From: Bemisia tabaci
Lineage: Eukaryota > Arthropoda > Insecta > Hemiptera > Aleyrodidae
Length of the DNA stretch: 64,000 bases
Assembly (NCBI RefSeq): GCF_918797505.1
Contig: NC_092793.1
Coordinates: forward strand, 5,218,366 to 5,282,365
Direction of reading: 5' to 3'
A program made the position numbers and the translations under genes. Below are positions 12,869 to 21,992 of the stretch, one piece after another. Within the stretch, counting starts at the first letter, position 1, and each line of letters starts with the position of its first letter. Under the pieces are notes generated by a model. That model was not told the DNA's origin. It worked only from the letters and a program-made list of their open reading frames with translations, and made no database searches.

Positions 12869-13250
12869 CTAGTAATTACCTATAAAACAAGACCAAGTTG
12901 AGCTCTGTAGCTTAAAATTTGACCGAGATACAGCATTTTGAAAATGACGTGTCAAGGTGGCGCCTACAGGATTTTCAACATTTTTTACGAAAGAAAAAAC
13001 CAAGTTTAAGAATGAAACGGTTTTATTAAGAATGAGTTTACAGATTCTTACCGAGGTAGACAAAATGTACACTTCTTCATCAGATGACTCAACTTTTCCT
13101 TCCTTCTCAAAGTATCTTCCTTCACTTTGTATGCAGCGCCGCATCCGTTCTTCCCATTTCACCAGAAAAGTTTTCTCAAAATCTTCTTTCGCCAGGGATT
13201 TGAAGAAGGTTTCAACGGCTTTTTGGATCTCGGCAAACGAATTGAAACGC
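12869..13250 (-). pseudogene. Mariner transposase C-terminal fragment, left arm
   Basis: Minus-strand reading gives AEIQKAVETFF, then KWEERMRRCIQSEGRYFEKE, the typical tail of insect mariner-family transposases, followed by an unusually long open extension to about 12869. Everything N-terminal, including the DNA-binding region and the catalytic triad, is absent; the frame is cut at the palindrome centre. The protein is the same as in the right arm, so the two arms are very recent duplicates or kept alike by gene conversion. Confidence 0.8.
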
Positions 13251-13270
13251 TCGCACCCTGCGATTTTTAG

Positions 13271-13687
13271 CTATTTCCCGCACTGAAAAAGAGCTTAAGA
13301 GGCAAGCGTTTCAATTCGATTGCCGAGATCCAAAAAGCCGTTGAAACCTTCTTCAAATCCCTGGCGAAAGAAGATTTTGAGAAAACTTTTCTGGTGAAAT
13401 GGGAAGAACGGATGCGGCGCTGCATACAAAGTGAAGGAAGATACTTTGAGAAGGAAGGAAAAGTTGAGTCATCTGATGAAGAAGTGTACATTTTGTCTAC
13501 CTCGGTAAGAATCTGTAAACTCATTCTTAATAAAACCGTTTCATTCTTAAACTTGGTTTTTTCTTTCGTAAAAAATGTTGAAAATCCTGTAGGCGCCACC
13601 TTGACACGTCATTTTCAAAATGCTGTATCTCGGTCAAATTTTAAGCTACAGAGCTCAACTTGGTCTTGTTTTATAGGTAATTACTAG
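13271..13687 (+). pseudogene. Mariner transposase C-terminal fragment, right arm
   Basis: Open frame from just after a stop at 13268. It begins LFPALKKSLRGKRFNSIAEI, which in mariner transposases follows the third catalytic Asp, then reaches KWEERMRRC and EGRYFEKEGK. A few more codons survive than in the left arm. No start codon or catalytic residues remain, so it cannot encode an active transposase. Confidence 0.82.
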
Positions 13688-13771
13688 GACTATAACCTCA
13701 CACAAACCGCATTTTGATATCTGCTTTCTTTCGCCCTCTGAGAAAAAAGGGGCAGTACTTTTGGGACACCC

Positions 13772-14228
13772 TATGTATAACCACCAATAGAGTAAAAGGA
13801 AACTTCGTTAATGGAGGCAAATTTTCAGGAAAATTATTTTTCTCAATCTGTGTGGGAAGGGGGAGGGGTAGAATTCCATAGTCTTCGATGGAGGATATTC
13901 CATATCATTTAATACAAGAGTACGCTGCAAGCGGATTTTTAAACCAAAAGAGTGGGTATGGTTGCATTTTACTACTTTATGTTTTTTAATTGTAAACTTT
14001 AATAAACCGTCACAAATTCTCTTTAATTTGACGTCGTTGATATTTTTTTTGTTACAACATCATTGCGGAGCACTCTTCCAAGCAGTACATCTATGATCAA
14101 TTCCGGGTTTTTTATAATTAACACTATATTGTTGCATACTGCACAATTTTTTTAACACTTTATCGGCACTATGAATACTTTTTCCTATACACATTACATT
14201 TTTTTTCAAAAACCGATTGTACTTAGAT
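13772..14228. other. No recognised feature
   Basis: AT-rich with T-rich runs; no exon or repeat recognised. Confidence 0.45.
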
Positions 14229-14413
14229 GACTCACTTTTTTATTATTCTTATGCGCACAATGGCCATTTCGGGCAGGTCGCCCATCTTCAGGTGACTGAA
14301 CTGGTATGAAAAAGTTAAACATTCGGCGTGAAGATAGACGCGCCGGCGCAGTCACCTGAAGATGGGCGGCCTGTCCGAAATGGCCATTGTGCGTAAGGAA
14401 TAATAAAAAAGTA
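14229..14413. mobile_element. Fold-back MITE, about 185 bp
   Basis: Arms of about 75 bp: ACTTTTTTATTATTCTTATG, GCGCACAATGGCCATTTCGG, CATCTTCAGGTGACTG, and the inverse with few mismatches at 14345-14413. Short central spacer. No second copy seen. Confidence 0.8.
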
Positions 14414-14934
14414 ACCCAGTATCATAGATTTCTAATAAAAAATTAATTTGTAAAGAAAAAGGTTTTATAATTAAGACTCATTTCTCCGTGAAGGGTCGCA
14501 CATATTCAGAAGCAGCTGAAATGCGGTATAAGTTTATTCATCATAATTATGACGTGAGATTCAGGAGTGCCTACGTTCCAAGTGCGTTCCAAAATGTAGG
14601 CTGCCAAGTCCCCCGTGTGAACTAAGCTGTCGCTGTCGCATGGCAGTTGCAATTGCAATGCTGTCGTGTTACACCAGAAGAGCAGTATGTGCAAAAAAGA
14701 AAAAAGCAATTCCAAGCAATGGCATCGATATGAATCTCAATGAGCCGTAGTTGTGATGAAAGAAACTATACAAAAATTAATAAAAGAGGAAAAAAACTAA
14801 GAAGCACGCAATTTTTTGTTTTTAACTTATTTGTACATCGACCTCCTTGAGTCAAGTACGTCCAATTTTGAGCGTTTGGTTGCGCTTACACCACGCTGCA
14901 GCACAGTAAAAGCCCAAAACATAAAAGAATAAAT
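14414..14934. other. No recognised feature
   Basis: AT-rich, no exon or repeat recognised. Confidence 0.4.
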
Positions 14935-15455
14935 TTGAATGCTTTGGAAATCATTCAAATTGATACGGAACCACTATTATATTTACAAAAAACACATTAT
15001 AATTTTCAGTAGTACATATTTCTTTTTCATCAGTTTAAAAGGGAATAATCAATACAGAGAGTGCAAACATTTCAAAATCATGAGTTGAAAAACGCTGACT
15101 CCGCGAGTCAGCGTTATAAGAGAGCCTAATATAGAGCCGTCATATTAGAGCCTAACACAGAGCGGAGCGGCGTGTTAGCAGCGCAGAACGCGCACAGGCG
15201 CCTACAAACCTAACTGGATACTTCACGCATTGCGCAACGCGTGAAGTATCCCGTTAGGTTTGTAGGCGCCTATGCGCGTGTCACGCTGGTTGCCTGCCGC
15301 GCCGCAGAGCTTTAAGCAACTATTCCGCGTCAGAGGCGTTGCACAGTATCCTACAAGATTAAAGGCGCACGAAATAACCAGTTACAGAGGACTTTCAATT
15401 TTGACTGCATCTGTCACTAAAAATTGTTTAATTTGGCATTGGAGCGTTTCCTAGG
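14935..15455 (-). mobile_element. Family F fold-back element, copy 1
   Basis: Core is a GC-rich palindrome at about 15198-15274, GCGCCTACAAACCTAAC to its inverse, around GCGTGAAGTAT arms. To the left CGCTGACTCCGCGAGTCAGCG-like sequence (15100-15113) and AATGCTTTGG...ATTATA match the copy at 38350-38890 in inverse. To the right, GCAACTATTCC and CAGTATCCTACAAG correspond to the degraded flank of the other copies. Confidence 0.7.
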
Positions 15456-15642
15456 CTCCCGCTTTGGTTTTCATCTTATCATATCCGTACAGTGTACACA
15501 TGAACATATGTTTTTATCTGCTCTTAGAGTCTGTTCTTTTTCATGACTTAATTCATGAATGAAAAGTTTTTAAGAATAAAGGTAGTAGTAGTATGCATTT
15601 ATTTTTGAGGTGGTTCCTGTCATTTAAATGAGAAGAAAAAAA

Positions 15643-15803
15643 TGTGGACATAACATGTCCACAATTTGGACAATTTTGGACATATTTATGGTTGGACATT
15701 AAATTATGTGGACTTAATAAAGACTGGACTTAACGTTTAGTGGACATAAATAGCGGTGGACATTTATTTAATGGACGAAAGGTAGGTGGACATAAAGTCC
15801 TGG
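15643..15803. repeat. Cluster of TGGACATAA-type motifs
   Basis: About eleven variants of GTGGACATAA / TTGGACATA / CTGGACTTAA at irregular spacing within 160 bp, most in the same orientation, one as TGTCCAC. Looks like a degenerate minisatellite. Confidence 0.65.
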
Positions 15804-16435
15804 AAGCAGGATTGATTCCGCATGACCAACTATTTCTATGGTTATATCTTGCTAATATAGTCTGAATCAATATCACCCTAGTAGCAAAGACTCTAAAATC
15901 TCTTAAAAAACTTTTACAAATAATTAAAATTAAAACTTTCATATAACTGTTAAAATTTACGGTGAAGGTAACCATTTTGCATTTTTTCACGTAAAATTTA
16001 CGAGAGATCTCATTTAGGTACAATAATTATTAAGAAGCACTCTTAGAGTAATCCACCGGTTTTTTAAATACCTTTTCTCGTAAATTTTATTTCTAAAAAA
16101 TATTGGAAGAACTCGCGTATTTTTAAGTGTTTCTCAACACTTCCTTTAAAATAAATTTTGCCTCTCGTAAATTTCATCTTAAAAATCCCAAAAAGGGTTT
16201 TCTTCTCCGTACCTAAATTTCAAGGGTTTTTTTAAAAACAAAATTAAACAGCCGTTGCTAGTAAGGCAGGTGTTCCAATTCCCAATAAGAAATAATTGAA
16301 TAGTATCGATTCGAGTCACTAGCACTTTTGCGGGCTGGTGAATGAGTTTTACTCGTTGAAACGCGTGTAAAACAATCGATGTAAATCGATATACATCGTT
16401 GGATTCGATTAATTACAATAGGTTTAAATGGAGAA
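15804..16435. other. No recognised feature
   Basis: AT-rich, no exon; several repeats of CTCGTAAATTT (16077-16190) suggest old local duplication. Confidence 0.4.
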
Positions 16436-16725
16436 AAAATGGTATCGCCAACTGGCGAGGATCGCGCCGCGCCGGTGCATTTTCAATTGGCATGCGTTGC
16501 GGACCGCCCTCTACTCTGCCGCGATCGCGAAGAGAGCCGTAAGTACATTTCTGTATGAGCTATGGTTTGCACGTGCTTTTATGTGTCTCGAGGTTCACCC
16601 CAGCATGCACTTACTGCTCTCTTCGCTATCACGGCAGTACTGCCAGCCCGCGACCGTGGCGTTCTGTAATGTACCGCGACGAGAACCACGAGACAACGGA
16701 GTTATAAATACACGCACGCTTTAAT
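16436..16725. repeat. Degraded fold-back repeat
   Basis: CTGCCGCGATCGCGAAGAGA at 16517 is matched in inverse by CTCTCTTCGCTATCACGGCAG at 16617-16637, with AGTA/TACTT pairs between. The inner GTGTCTCGAGGTTCACCCCA and CAGCATGCA recur near 32637-32662, so this is a repeat family. Confidence 0.55.
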
Positions 16726-16805
16726 TTTCCCAGCCTATAGAGTGATTCCCAAGTTCTCGCCTTCAGTCGACTAACACCTCCTATGATGGGATCAAAATAT
16801 CCAGG

Positions 16806-17700
16806 TAATATTCAAAGGTTGTTCCAGAAGAACCGCTCCTTTTTCTCACAGGGCGAAAGGTAGCAGACATCAAAATGTGGTCTGTGTATGGTTATTAATG
16901 GTAAAATCAATTTTTTTTTAAAAAAAAAAAAAAACGCACCACTTTTAATACAGGATTTTAATGGAATTTATTATGAAAGTGGTGAGTTTTTTTAAAAATT
17001 GATTGATCATTTAAATACATTTTCACCGTTTGCTTTAAAATCCCTATTATTATGTGGTTTTATAGTCCTGGCAAATAACTGTAAAACACGACCAAATTGA
17101 GCTCCGTGACTTCAAATCCGACTGAGATACAGTATTTTTAAATTCCGGTTTGTGTACGGCTATAAATGGTAAAATCAATTTTTAAAAAGACCCACCACTT
17201 TTACCAAGGTATTTTAGTGAAATTTATAGTGAAAGTGGTGAGGTTTTTTAGAAATTGATTTTTCATTTACATTTACTTCTGTCTTTTGCTGTAAAATCCC
17301 TATCATTGTGTGGTACTAGAGTCCTGGTAATTAACTGTAAACCACGACCAAATTGAGCTCCTTGACTTAAAATTTGACTGAGGCACAGGATTTTGAAAAT
17401 TGGGTGTCGGGTTGAAGTCGCAGCATTTTTTACAAGAGCAATAGGGTTAAATGATGAAATGGTTGTATTGAAAATACGTTTACAGATTTTCACCAAAGTT
17501 GACAAAATTTACTTTTCTTCATCAGCTTTTTCCCCGTTTTCTAAAGTATCTTCGCCATTACCTTGTGTGCAGCAACGCACCAGTTCTTCTCATTTCATCA
17601 GAGACGCTTTCTCAAAATCTTCTCTCGCGAGGGAGTTGAACAAAGTTCCAACTGCTTTTTTTGTCAATCATTGCCTCTCACGTTCCTTTTCAATTCAAGG
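16806..17700 (-). pseudogene. Degraded mariner 3' region with broken transposase tail
   Basis: Noncoding part (GGGCGAAAGGTAGCAGACATC, GACCAAATTGAGCTCC, ACTGAGATACAG) matches the arms of the palindrome at 12785-13771 and is itself partly duplicated (16860-17150 and 17155-17390). At 17400-17700 the minus strand reads KAVGTLFNSLAREDFEKASL, then an in-frame stop, then a diverged tail. An older relative of the 12.8 kb element. Confidence 0.72.
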
Positions 17701-17727
17701 AATGATTTTAAGGGTCCGTACTTTCGG

Positions 17728-17752
17728 GGGGCGGGGGGGGGGGGGGGCGGAG
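17728..17752. repeat. Poly-G tract
   Basis: About 25 bases of G with two interrupting C, next to the mariner relic. Possible sequencing or assembly weak point. Confidence 0.8.
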
Positions 17753-17977
17753 GACTACGAAAGCCAGACGATCCCATGTTGATCCATCCACGAATTCTTC
17801 AGTGTAATGGGCCATTCGGGGGGCAAGCCTTGTTGTGAAGAATTCAAGTCTCCTTCATGTCTCGCCGCTCTTCAGCAGTAAGCTCCCACAGTTTTTGCAA
17901 TACTGACAATGAGTCGACATCGGTAATAATTCGTCCATCAGCTGTGTTCAAAGTTATTATCGGTCCCTAGAAACGAC

Positions 17978-18572
17978 TTTTTAGCGGCTCTGGTGCTTGC
18001 ACTAGAGCTGCTATTCCGGACGGTCCCAGCTGGGGAGTATCAATGCAGCATGTTACATTGTAGAGACCGCGCGTTGGTTGATGGGAATCGGCGCCATTTT
18101 CGGCTATGTTCCTTGTCATGACTTTATTTTATTGCATACTGTTTTATTGTTAGTCAATGCTATGTTGTGTATTGTATTTTTGGAATCATGGTGATACAGT
18201 CAACAATTCAAAACTTGTTTGTGCTTTTATCTCGTGATGGAAAAAATGTACTTTACGTTCAAAATTTGAAAATTTGAATTTTAAAGTTTTCGCGGTTAAG
18301 GAAGCTTTAACCACTGGGTTGGAGCTTCCTAGTTATATTACTTGATATCAGCTGATAGCAAACAAAGGTTACCAGGGAAACCGTAAACGTCTAACAACTA
18401 TCGTGGCCATTGGGGCGATTATTGAAATGATATCGACTGTATGTCGCCGCTTACGACAGGACATAGCCCTATCTTAACTGTGTAATATATCGCAATTCGA
18501 TATTGTTTTGATTTTTAAAAGGAGCAATTCATTCATACAGTTCCGATTAGTTTTGGCGAACGGGCCCTTAAC
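17978..18572 (+). repeat. Family H interspersed repeat, copy 1
   Basis: From TTTTTAGCGGCTCTGGTG to GGCGAACGGGCCCTTAAC; near-identical over ~595 bp to the inverse of 43779-44372. No TIR, no poly-A tail, no TSD recognised, no long open frame. Contains short complementary pieces (GGAAGCTTTAACCAC / GGTTAAGGAAGC). Class unknown. Confidence 0.85.
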
Positions 18573-18961
18573 AATACTTTTGGATGACCCGATTGATTCA
18601 TAGGTTAGAGTAGTGGTAAGGTTTAAGCGATCTGAATCTCTAAGTTTCTCTTCTGTGCCGGGAACGAGCGAAAGTGACAAACTTACTGCGTTCAACTATG
18701 CGTATTCCTATACCGCTCATATTGCCTTAACGGTAATTGAAGGCGAACTCGATAGAATTAGACACACAAGGTGCGGGTATTAGTTTTTCCATGTATTAAT
18801 AATTGCTGTTTGGGAGTAATAAATAAAATTAACTCAATAGAATGTGCTCTAATGAGTTAATATCTTGGTTTGGAGTGAGCATCTGTTATTTGAGTTGTGC
18901 GAATCATGTTCTACGTGAAATTGTACACATGAAACATGTATGCAACATGAATGCTTGAATC
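18573..18961. other. No recognised feature
   Basis: No exon or repeat recognised. Confidence 0.4.
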
Positions 18962-19044
18962 AGTGAGCACCTTAATAATCGATTCTTTACCATAGGTTTA
19001 AATGGCAGAACAATCGATACATCGCAAAGCACGCCACGCTACTG
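18962..19044. mobile_element. Family A half element, chimeric
   Basis: Reads as minus-orientation A (CACCTTAATAATCGATTC to TACCATAG) and then, at the shared CCATAG, continues as plus-orientation A (GGTTTAAATGGCAG to CACGCCACGCTACTG). The other half is missing. Sits 72 bp from the next A copy. Confidence 0.7.
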
Positions 19045-19116
19045 GCTTAATTGTTGATCCATTAAGTTGAACACTCAGACCAAGCTCAACCAGAGGAAAT
19101 CAAGTCACATCAAGAT

Positions 19117-19280
19117 CAGTAGCGTGGCGTGCTTTGCAATATATCGATTGATCTGCCATTTAAACCTATGGAAAAGGATCGATAAACGGGGTGTTCGCAA
19201 CGAACACCTTAATAATCGATTCTTTACCATAGCTTTAAATGGGGAAATATCGATAATCGGTCATTCACGCCTCGCTTCTG
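19117..19280 (-). mobile_element. Family A hAT-type MITE, intact, exact 8-bp TSD
   Basis: Best reference copy: 164 bp, CAGTAGCGTGGCGTGC to CACGCCTCGCTTCTG. ATCAAGAT occurs exactly at 19109-19116 and 19281-19288. Contains the hairpin GGTGTTCG-CAA-CGAACACC and four ATCGAT cores, one in an exact TATCGATA. Confidence 0.93.
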
Positions 19281-19288
19281 ATCAAGAT

Positions 19289-19687
19289 CGCACTCAGAAA
19301 GAGAGGTTGAAAGTTTTATTCCTCCATGAGATGCAAGTTAAAGATAAAGTCTGCTGCTTGCCAAGAAATGAAATCTCAGTCCCACAATAAATCATTTTAA
19401 TGATATGTTTGCAGAGAGCGCCGCGCGTATTAAAAAAGTTATCGATATTGTTGATACATGATTTATCACGGATATTTTCAATAATCGGAAACAGTGCTTT
19501 TGTTTCCGAGACTGTAAACGATGATTTGCTGTACGAAAATTCGTTGATGTCTAATTTCTAGTCTACTGTTTCGATTATTTAGAAATTTCAGCGGGTTTCA
19601 CGCATTGTGTAGAATTCAATTGCACTCGGATCATATCGCATGAATTTTAAAACGAGCGTCTACTTCTGAGGGCCGATCATTGAAATT
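19289..19687. other. No recognised feature
   Basis: No exon or repeat recognised. Confidence 0.4.
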
Positions 19688-19809
19688 GGACGTATTTCTG
19701 TCAAACGGAACTGTGTGCATTATGATATGAGCCCTGTTAAGCATGTATTCTTATGAGTCTCAGAGCTCATGTCTCAATGCACATAGTTCCGTTTGATAGA
19801 AATACGTTC
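19688..19809. mobile_element. Family B MITE (122 bp)
   Basis: GGACGTATTTCTGTC to GATAGAAATACGTTC, flanked by AATT at 19684-19687 and 19810-19813. Same length as the copies at 7645 and 8581. Confidence 0.88.
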
Positions 19810-19869
19810 AATTGATACCCTGAAAAAGCGATGGTAAAAAAATACAAAGGGATATTGGAAACGGATGGT

Positions 19870-20345
19870 TGCATTGGACAAGGAGGCAAATATAACAGAC
19901 CAATAGAGAATTTGCACGGACAAATTTTATTGCTTCATCTAAGAGTGCTTAATGAGCTAAGTTCGCAGACTTTTTCATGATTACTTTCTGGTATGGGAAT
20001 TGCAGAAAAATATATTTAAATGTAAGAAAATTTACCCCCTTGTGATATCATCTGGCGGCATTTTCGATTTGAACACATGTATTTGAGCAAATTCGGTTAT
20101 TTTGTCATATTTCATCCAATAATTGTTCAATTTGGACATATTTCTGCCAAACAGAACTACTCGTATGTGCATTCAGACATGAGCCCTGAGACCCATAATG
20201 ATATATGCATAACAGGGCTCACGTCACAATGCACATAGCTCCGTTTGATAGAAATACGTCCATTTGGAAACTAAGGATATTTTCGTGCTCAGTTCACACA
20301 GTAGTTTCATCTCATACATAAGATTCACAAAATTTCAGACAAATG
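19870..20345 (-). repeat. Family I repeat, copy with family B insertion
   Basis: Inverse of the 6590-6955 copy: GAATTTGCACGGACAAATTT, TTGCTTCATCTAAGAGTG, ATCTGGCGGCATTTTC, then after the B element GATATTTTCGTGCTCAGTTC and AAATTTCAGACAAATG. Confidence 0.75.
20134..20261. mobile_element. Family B MITE (128 bp) inside family I
   Basis: GGACATATTTCTGCC to GATAGAAATACGTCC, flanked by ATTT on both sides (20130-20133, 20262-20265). The differing TSD sequence supports a real 4-bp duplication rather than an AATT terminus. Confidence 0.88.
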
Positions 20346-20494
20346 TAAATATTCCCTTTACTCCGACTCACGAGAGAGTCTAGATAATTTCCCCTATCAG
20401 TTTCCCCGTTAATTTATATCAAATACCCGCTCCCTCCAATAGGATCTCTCCATTTTCCTTTTGTCTATCCCTTCGTCCATCAATCTCAATAATC

Positions 20495-21105
20495 AGCCCA
20501 CAGTAGGTACAGAGACAAGAGACCCTCCACTAGAGTCTTGGCAATGGTGGAAACTTTTACTTTCGGGACTTCAACATCCAACTGTTGACCTACCTCATTG
20601 GTTGATGGTAAAAAACGTGTTGGCAGTTTCGTTCTGCAAACAAACCGAAATTTGGGGAATTTGTTTGGCTCATGACGTCACCCGCAGCTCATCATCCACC
20701 ATTTCGGTAGGTCAATAGTCGAAAAAAGAGTGATGATTGTTGCTCCCTTTATAATTCGTCACCTTCCAGGCAAAGTATCACAAGCGCCATGCGACGTTTA
20801 AAAATTTCCGCCGCCATTTTATTTCTTTACTGAGAAATTGTTGGTTGAATCTGTTTGGAAATTTCACTAAATTTTATCGGCAGCACAAAGAAAATTCAGT
20901 GAAATTTTCGGACAGCTTCGTTGAACAATTTGTCTGTAAAAAAATAAAATGGCGGCGGAAATTTTTAAACGTCGCATGGCGCTTGTGATACTTTGCCTGG
21001 AAGGTGACGAATTGTCCACAGGAAAGTGTTGAATCCCAGAAAGTAAAAGCTTCCACCTGTCGCCAAGAGGCCAGTGGAGAGTCTCTCGTCTCTGAGTGGG
21101 TATGA
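20495..21105. mobile_element. Fold-back element W, interrupted by MITE V
   Basis: Left arm (GAGACCCTCCACTAGAGTC, GGTGGAAACTTTTACTTTC, CATCCAACTGTTGACC) is matched in diverged inverse by the right arm (GTCCACAGGAAAGTGTTG, GAAAGTAAAAGCTTCCACC, CAGTGGAGAGTCTC). Element V at 20753-21013 splits it. Confidence 0.65.
20753..21013. mobile_element. MITE V with perfect 72-bp TIRs
   Basis: AATTCGTCACCTTCCAGGCA at the left and its inverse at the right; I see no mismatch across about 72 bases of each arm, ending at ...GCCGCCATTTTATTT. The ~117 bp centre is also partly self-complementary (TTTCACTAAATTTT / AAATTCAGTGAAATTT). 261 bp in all. Confidence 0.9.
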
Positions 21106-21446
21106 TCCGAGGAATATTTTAAAAATCACCCCGTACATCAGCGCAGCGGTATGCGACACAATGAACGCTCCTCTTCGCCCAGAACGGATTCACGGTGCAT
21201 GCTGCGCCGCGCCGCGTATGCAATACCGCAATCGCGACCACAAGCGTCGCGGCGCGGCGCAGCGTCGCTCTCGTGTCACACCTCACGCGCGATCCGTTTC
21301 TCATAAACGAAGCCGCGATGATCCGAGCTGTCGACACCCACACCTTCACGCGGCACTTGGAGATTTGGACATCTTGTCCACCTCCCCTCCCGCCCGACGG
21401 ACTTCCTCCCATTCCCGTTTAAACGGTTTCACATGTCTCAGTCATT

Positions 21447-21700
21447 CTGCCGTGCTCAGCAAAAACGCCGTATAAGCCTTCAGGCGTTGCCAAATTTTCC
21501 CCTGGCAAATCACTAATTTTCAGGAAAATTTTTAAATGTTTGCCTACCAATTTCTCAGATAATTTTGTTTGTAATTTGATCTAAAACGTCTGAAAATTTC
21601 AAAGAAAAATATTCATAATTATCCTCAAAAATAAACATTTTATCGAAGGAAATTTGGCAACTCTCGAAAGTTCATACGGCGTTCTTCCGTAGCACAGCAG
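21447..21700. mobile_element. Family D MITE, intact
   Basis: CTGCCGTGCTCAGC to TAGCACAGCAG, 254 bp, quasi-palindromic (AACGCCGTATAAGCCTTCAG / GTTCATACGGCGTT). CATT on both sides is a possible 4-bp TSD. Confidence 0.82.
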
Positions 21701-21805
21701 CATTGCCACCCGAATATTCAGAAGGAGGAGGGAATCGAGATCTCTTCCGGATTCCTCGTTTTAATAAAACACTAAAGATCTCAGGTTGATGACCCGCATC
21801 GCCTG

Positions 21806-21992
21806 GGGGCCGTCTCTACAGTATGTAACATACTTTTTCGGCATTTTTGACACCCCCCTCACCGCCCCTTTTAAGCGCTTTTGTGACGTAGATCCCTATC
21901 CTCTAACACTCAAAAACAAAATGACGTAACACTCTCCTCAACTTCCTCCCCTCCTAGAGCGTTACGTAATTTTAGGAACGGCCCCCCGTCCA
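21806..21992. mobile_element. Family M MITE, copy 1
   Basis: Starts GGGGGCCGTCTCTACAGTA and ends GAACGGCCCCCC with ACGTAA motifs just inside each end and C-rich strands between. Same design as 46082-46267. Similar GGGGCCGT...ACGTAA ends are, from memory, common in insect genomes. Confidence 0.75.

Larger units (their letters stand above)
12785..13771. mobile_element. Large palindrome of two mariner 3' ends, head to head
   Basis: Two ~466 bp arms (12785-13250 and 13306-13771), almost identical in inverse, flank a 55 bp unique centre. Each arm starts at the outside with GGGTGTCCCAAAAGTACTGC, a mariner-type TIR next to TA, and runs inwards through a transposase C-terminus. The symmetry extends past the TA into the flanks (TATACATA / TATGTATA). 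Confidence 0.85.

Noticed and set aside
12957..13286. 110-codon open frame beginning MAPTGFSTFF, found twice
   Set aside because: It is the antisense of the mariner transposase tail; duplicated because the locus is a palindrome.
17844..17968. Minus-strand 41-codon frame ending LTAEERRDMKET
   Set aside because: Looks protein-like, but short, bounded by stops and not attributable to any family; chance cannot be excluded.
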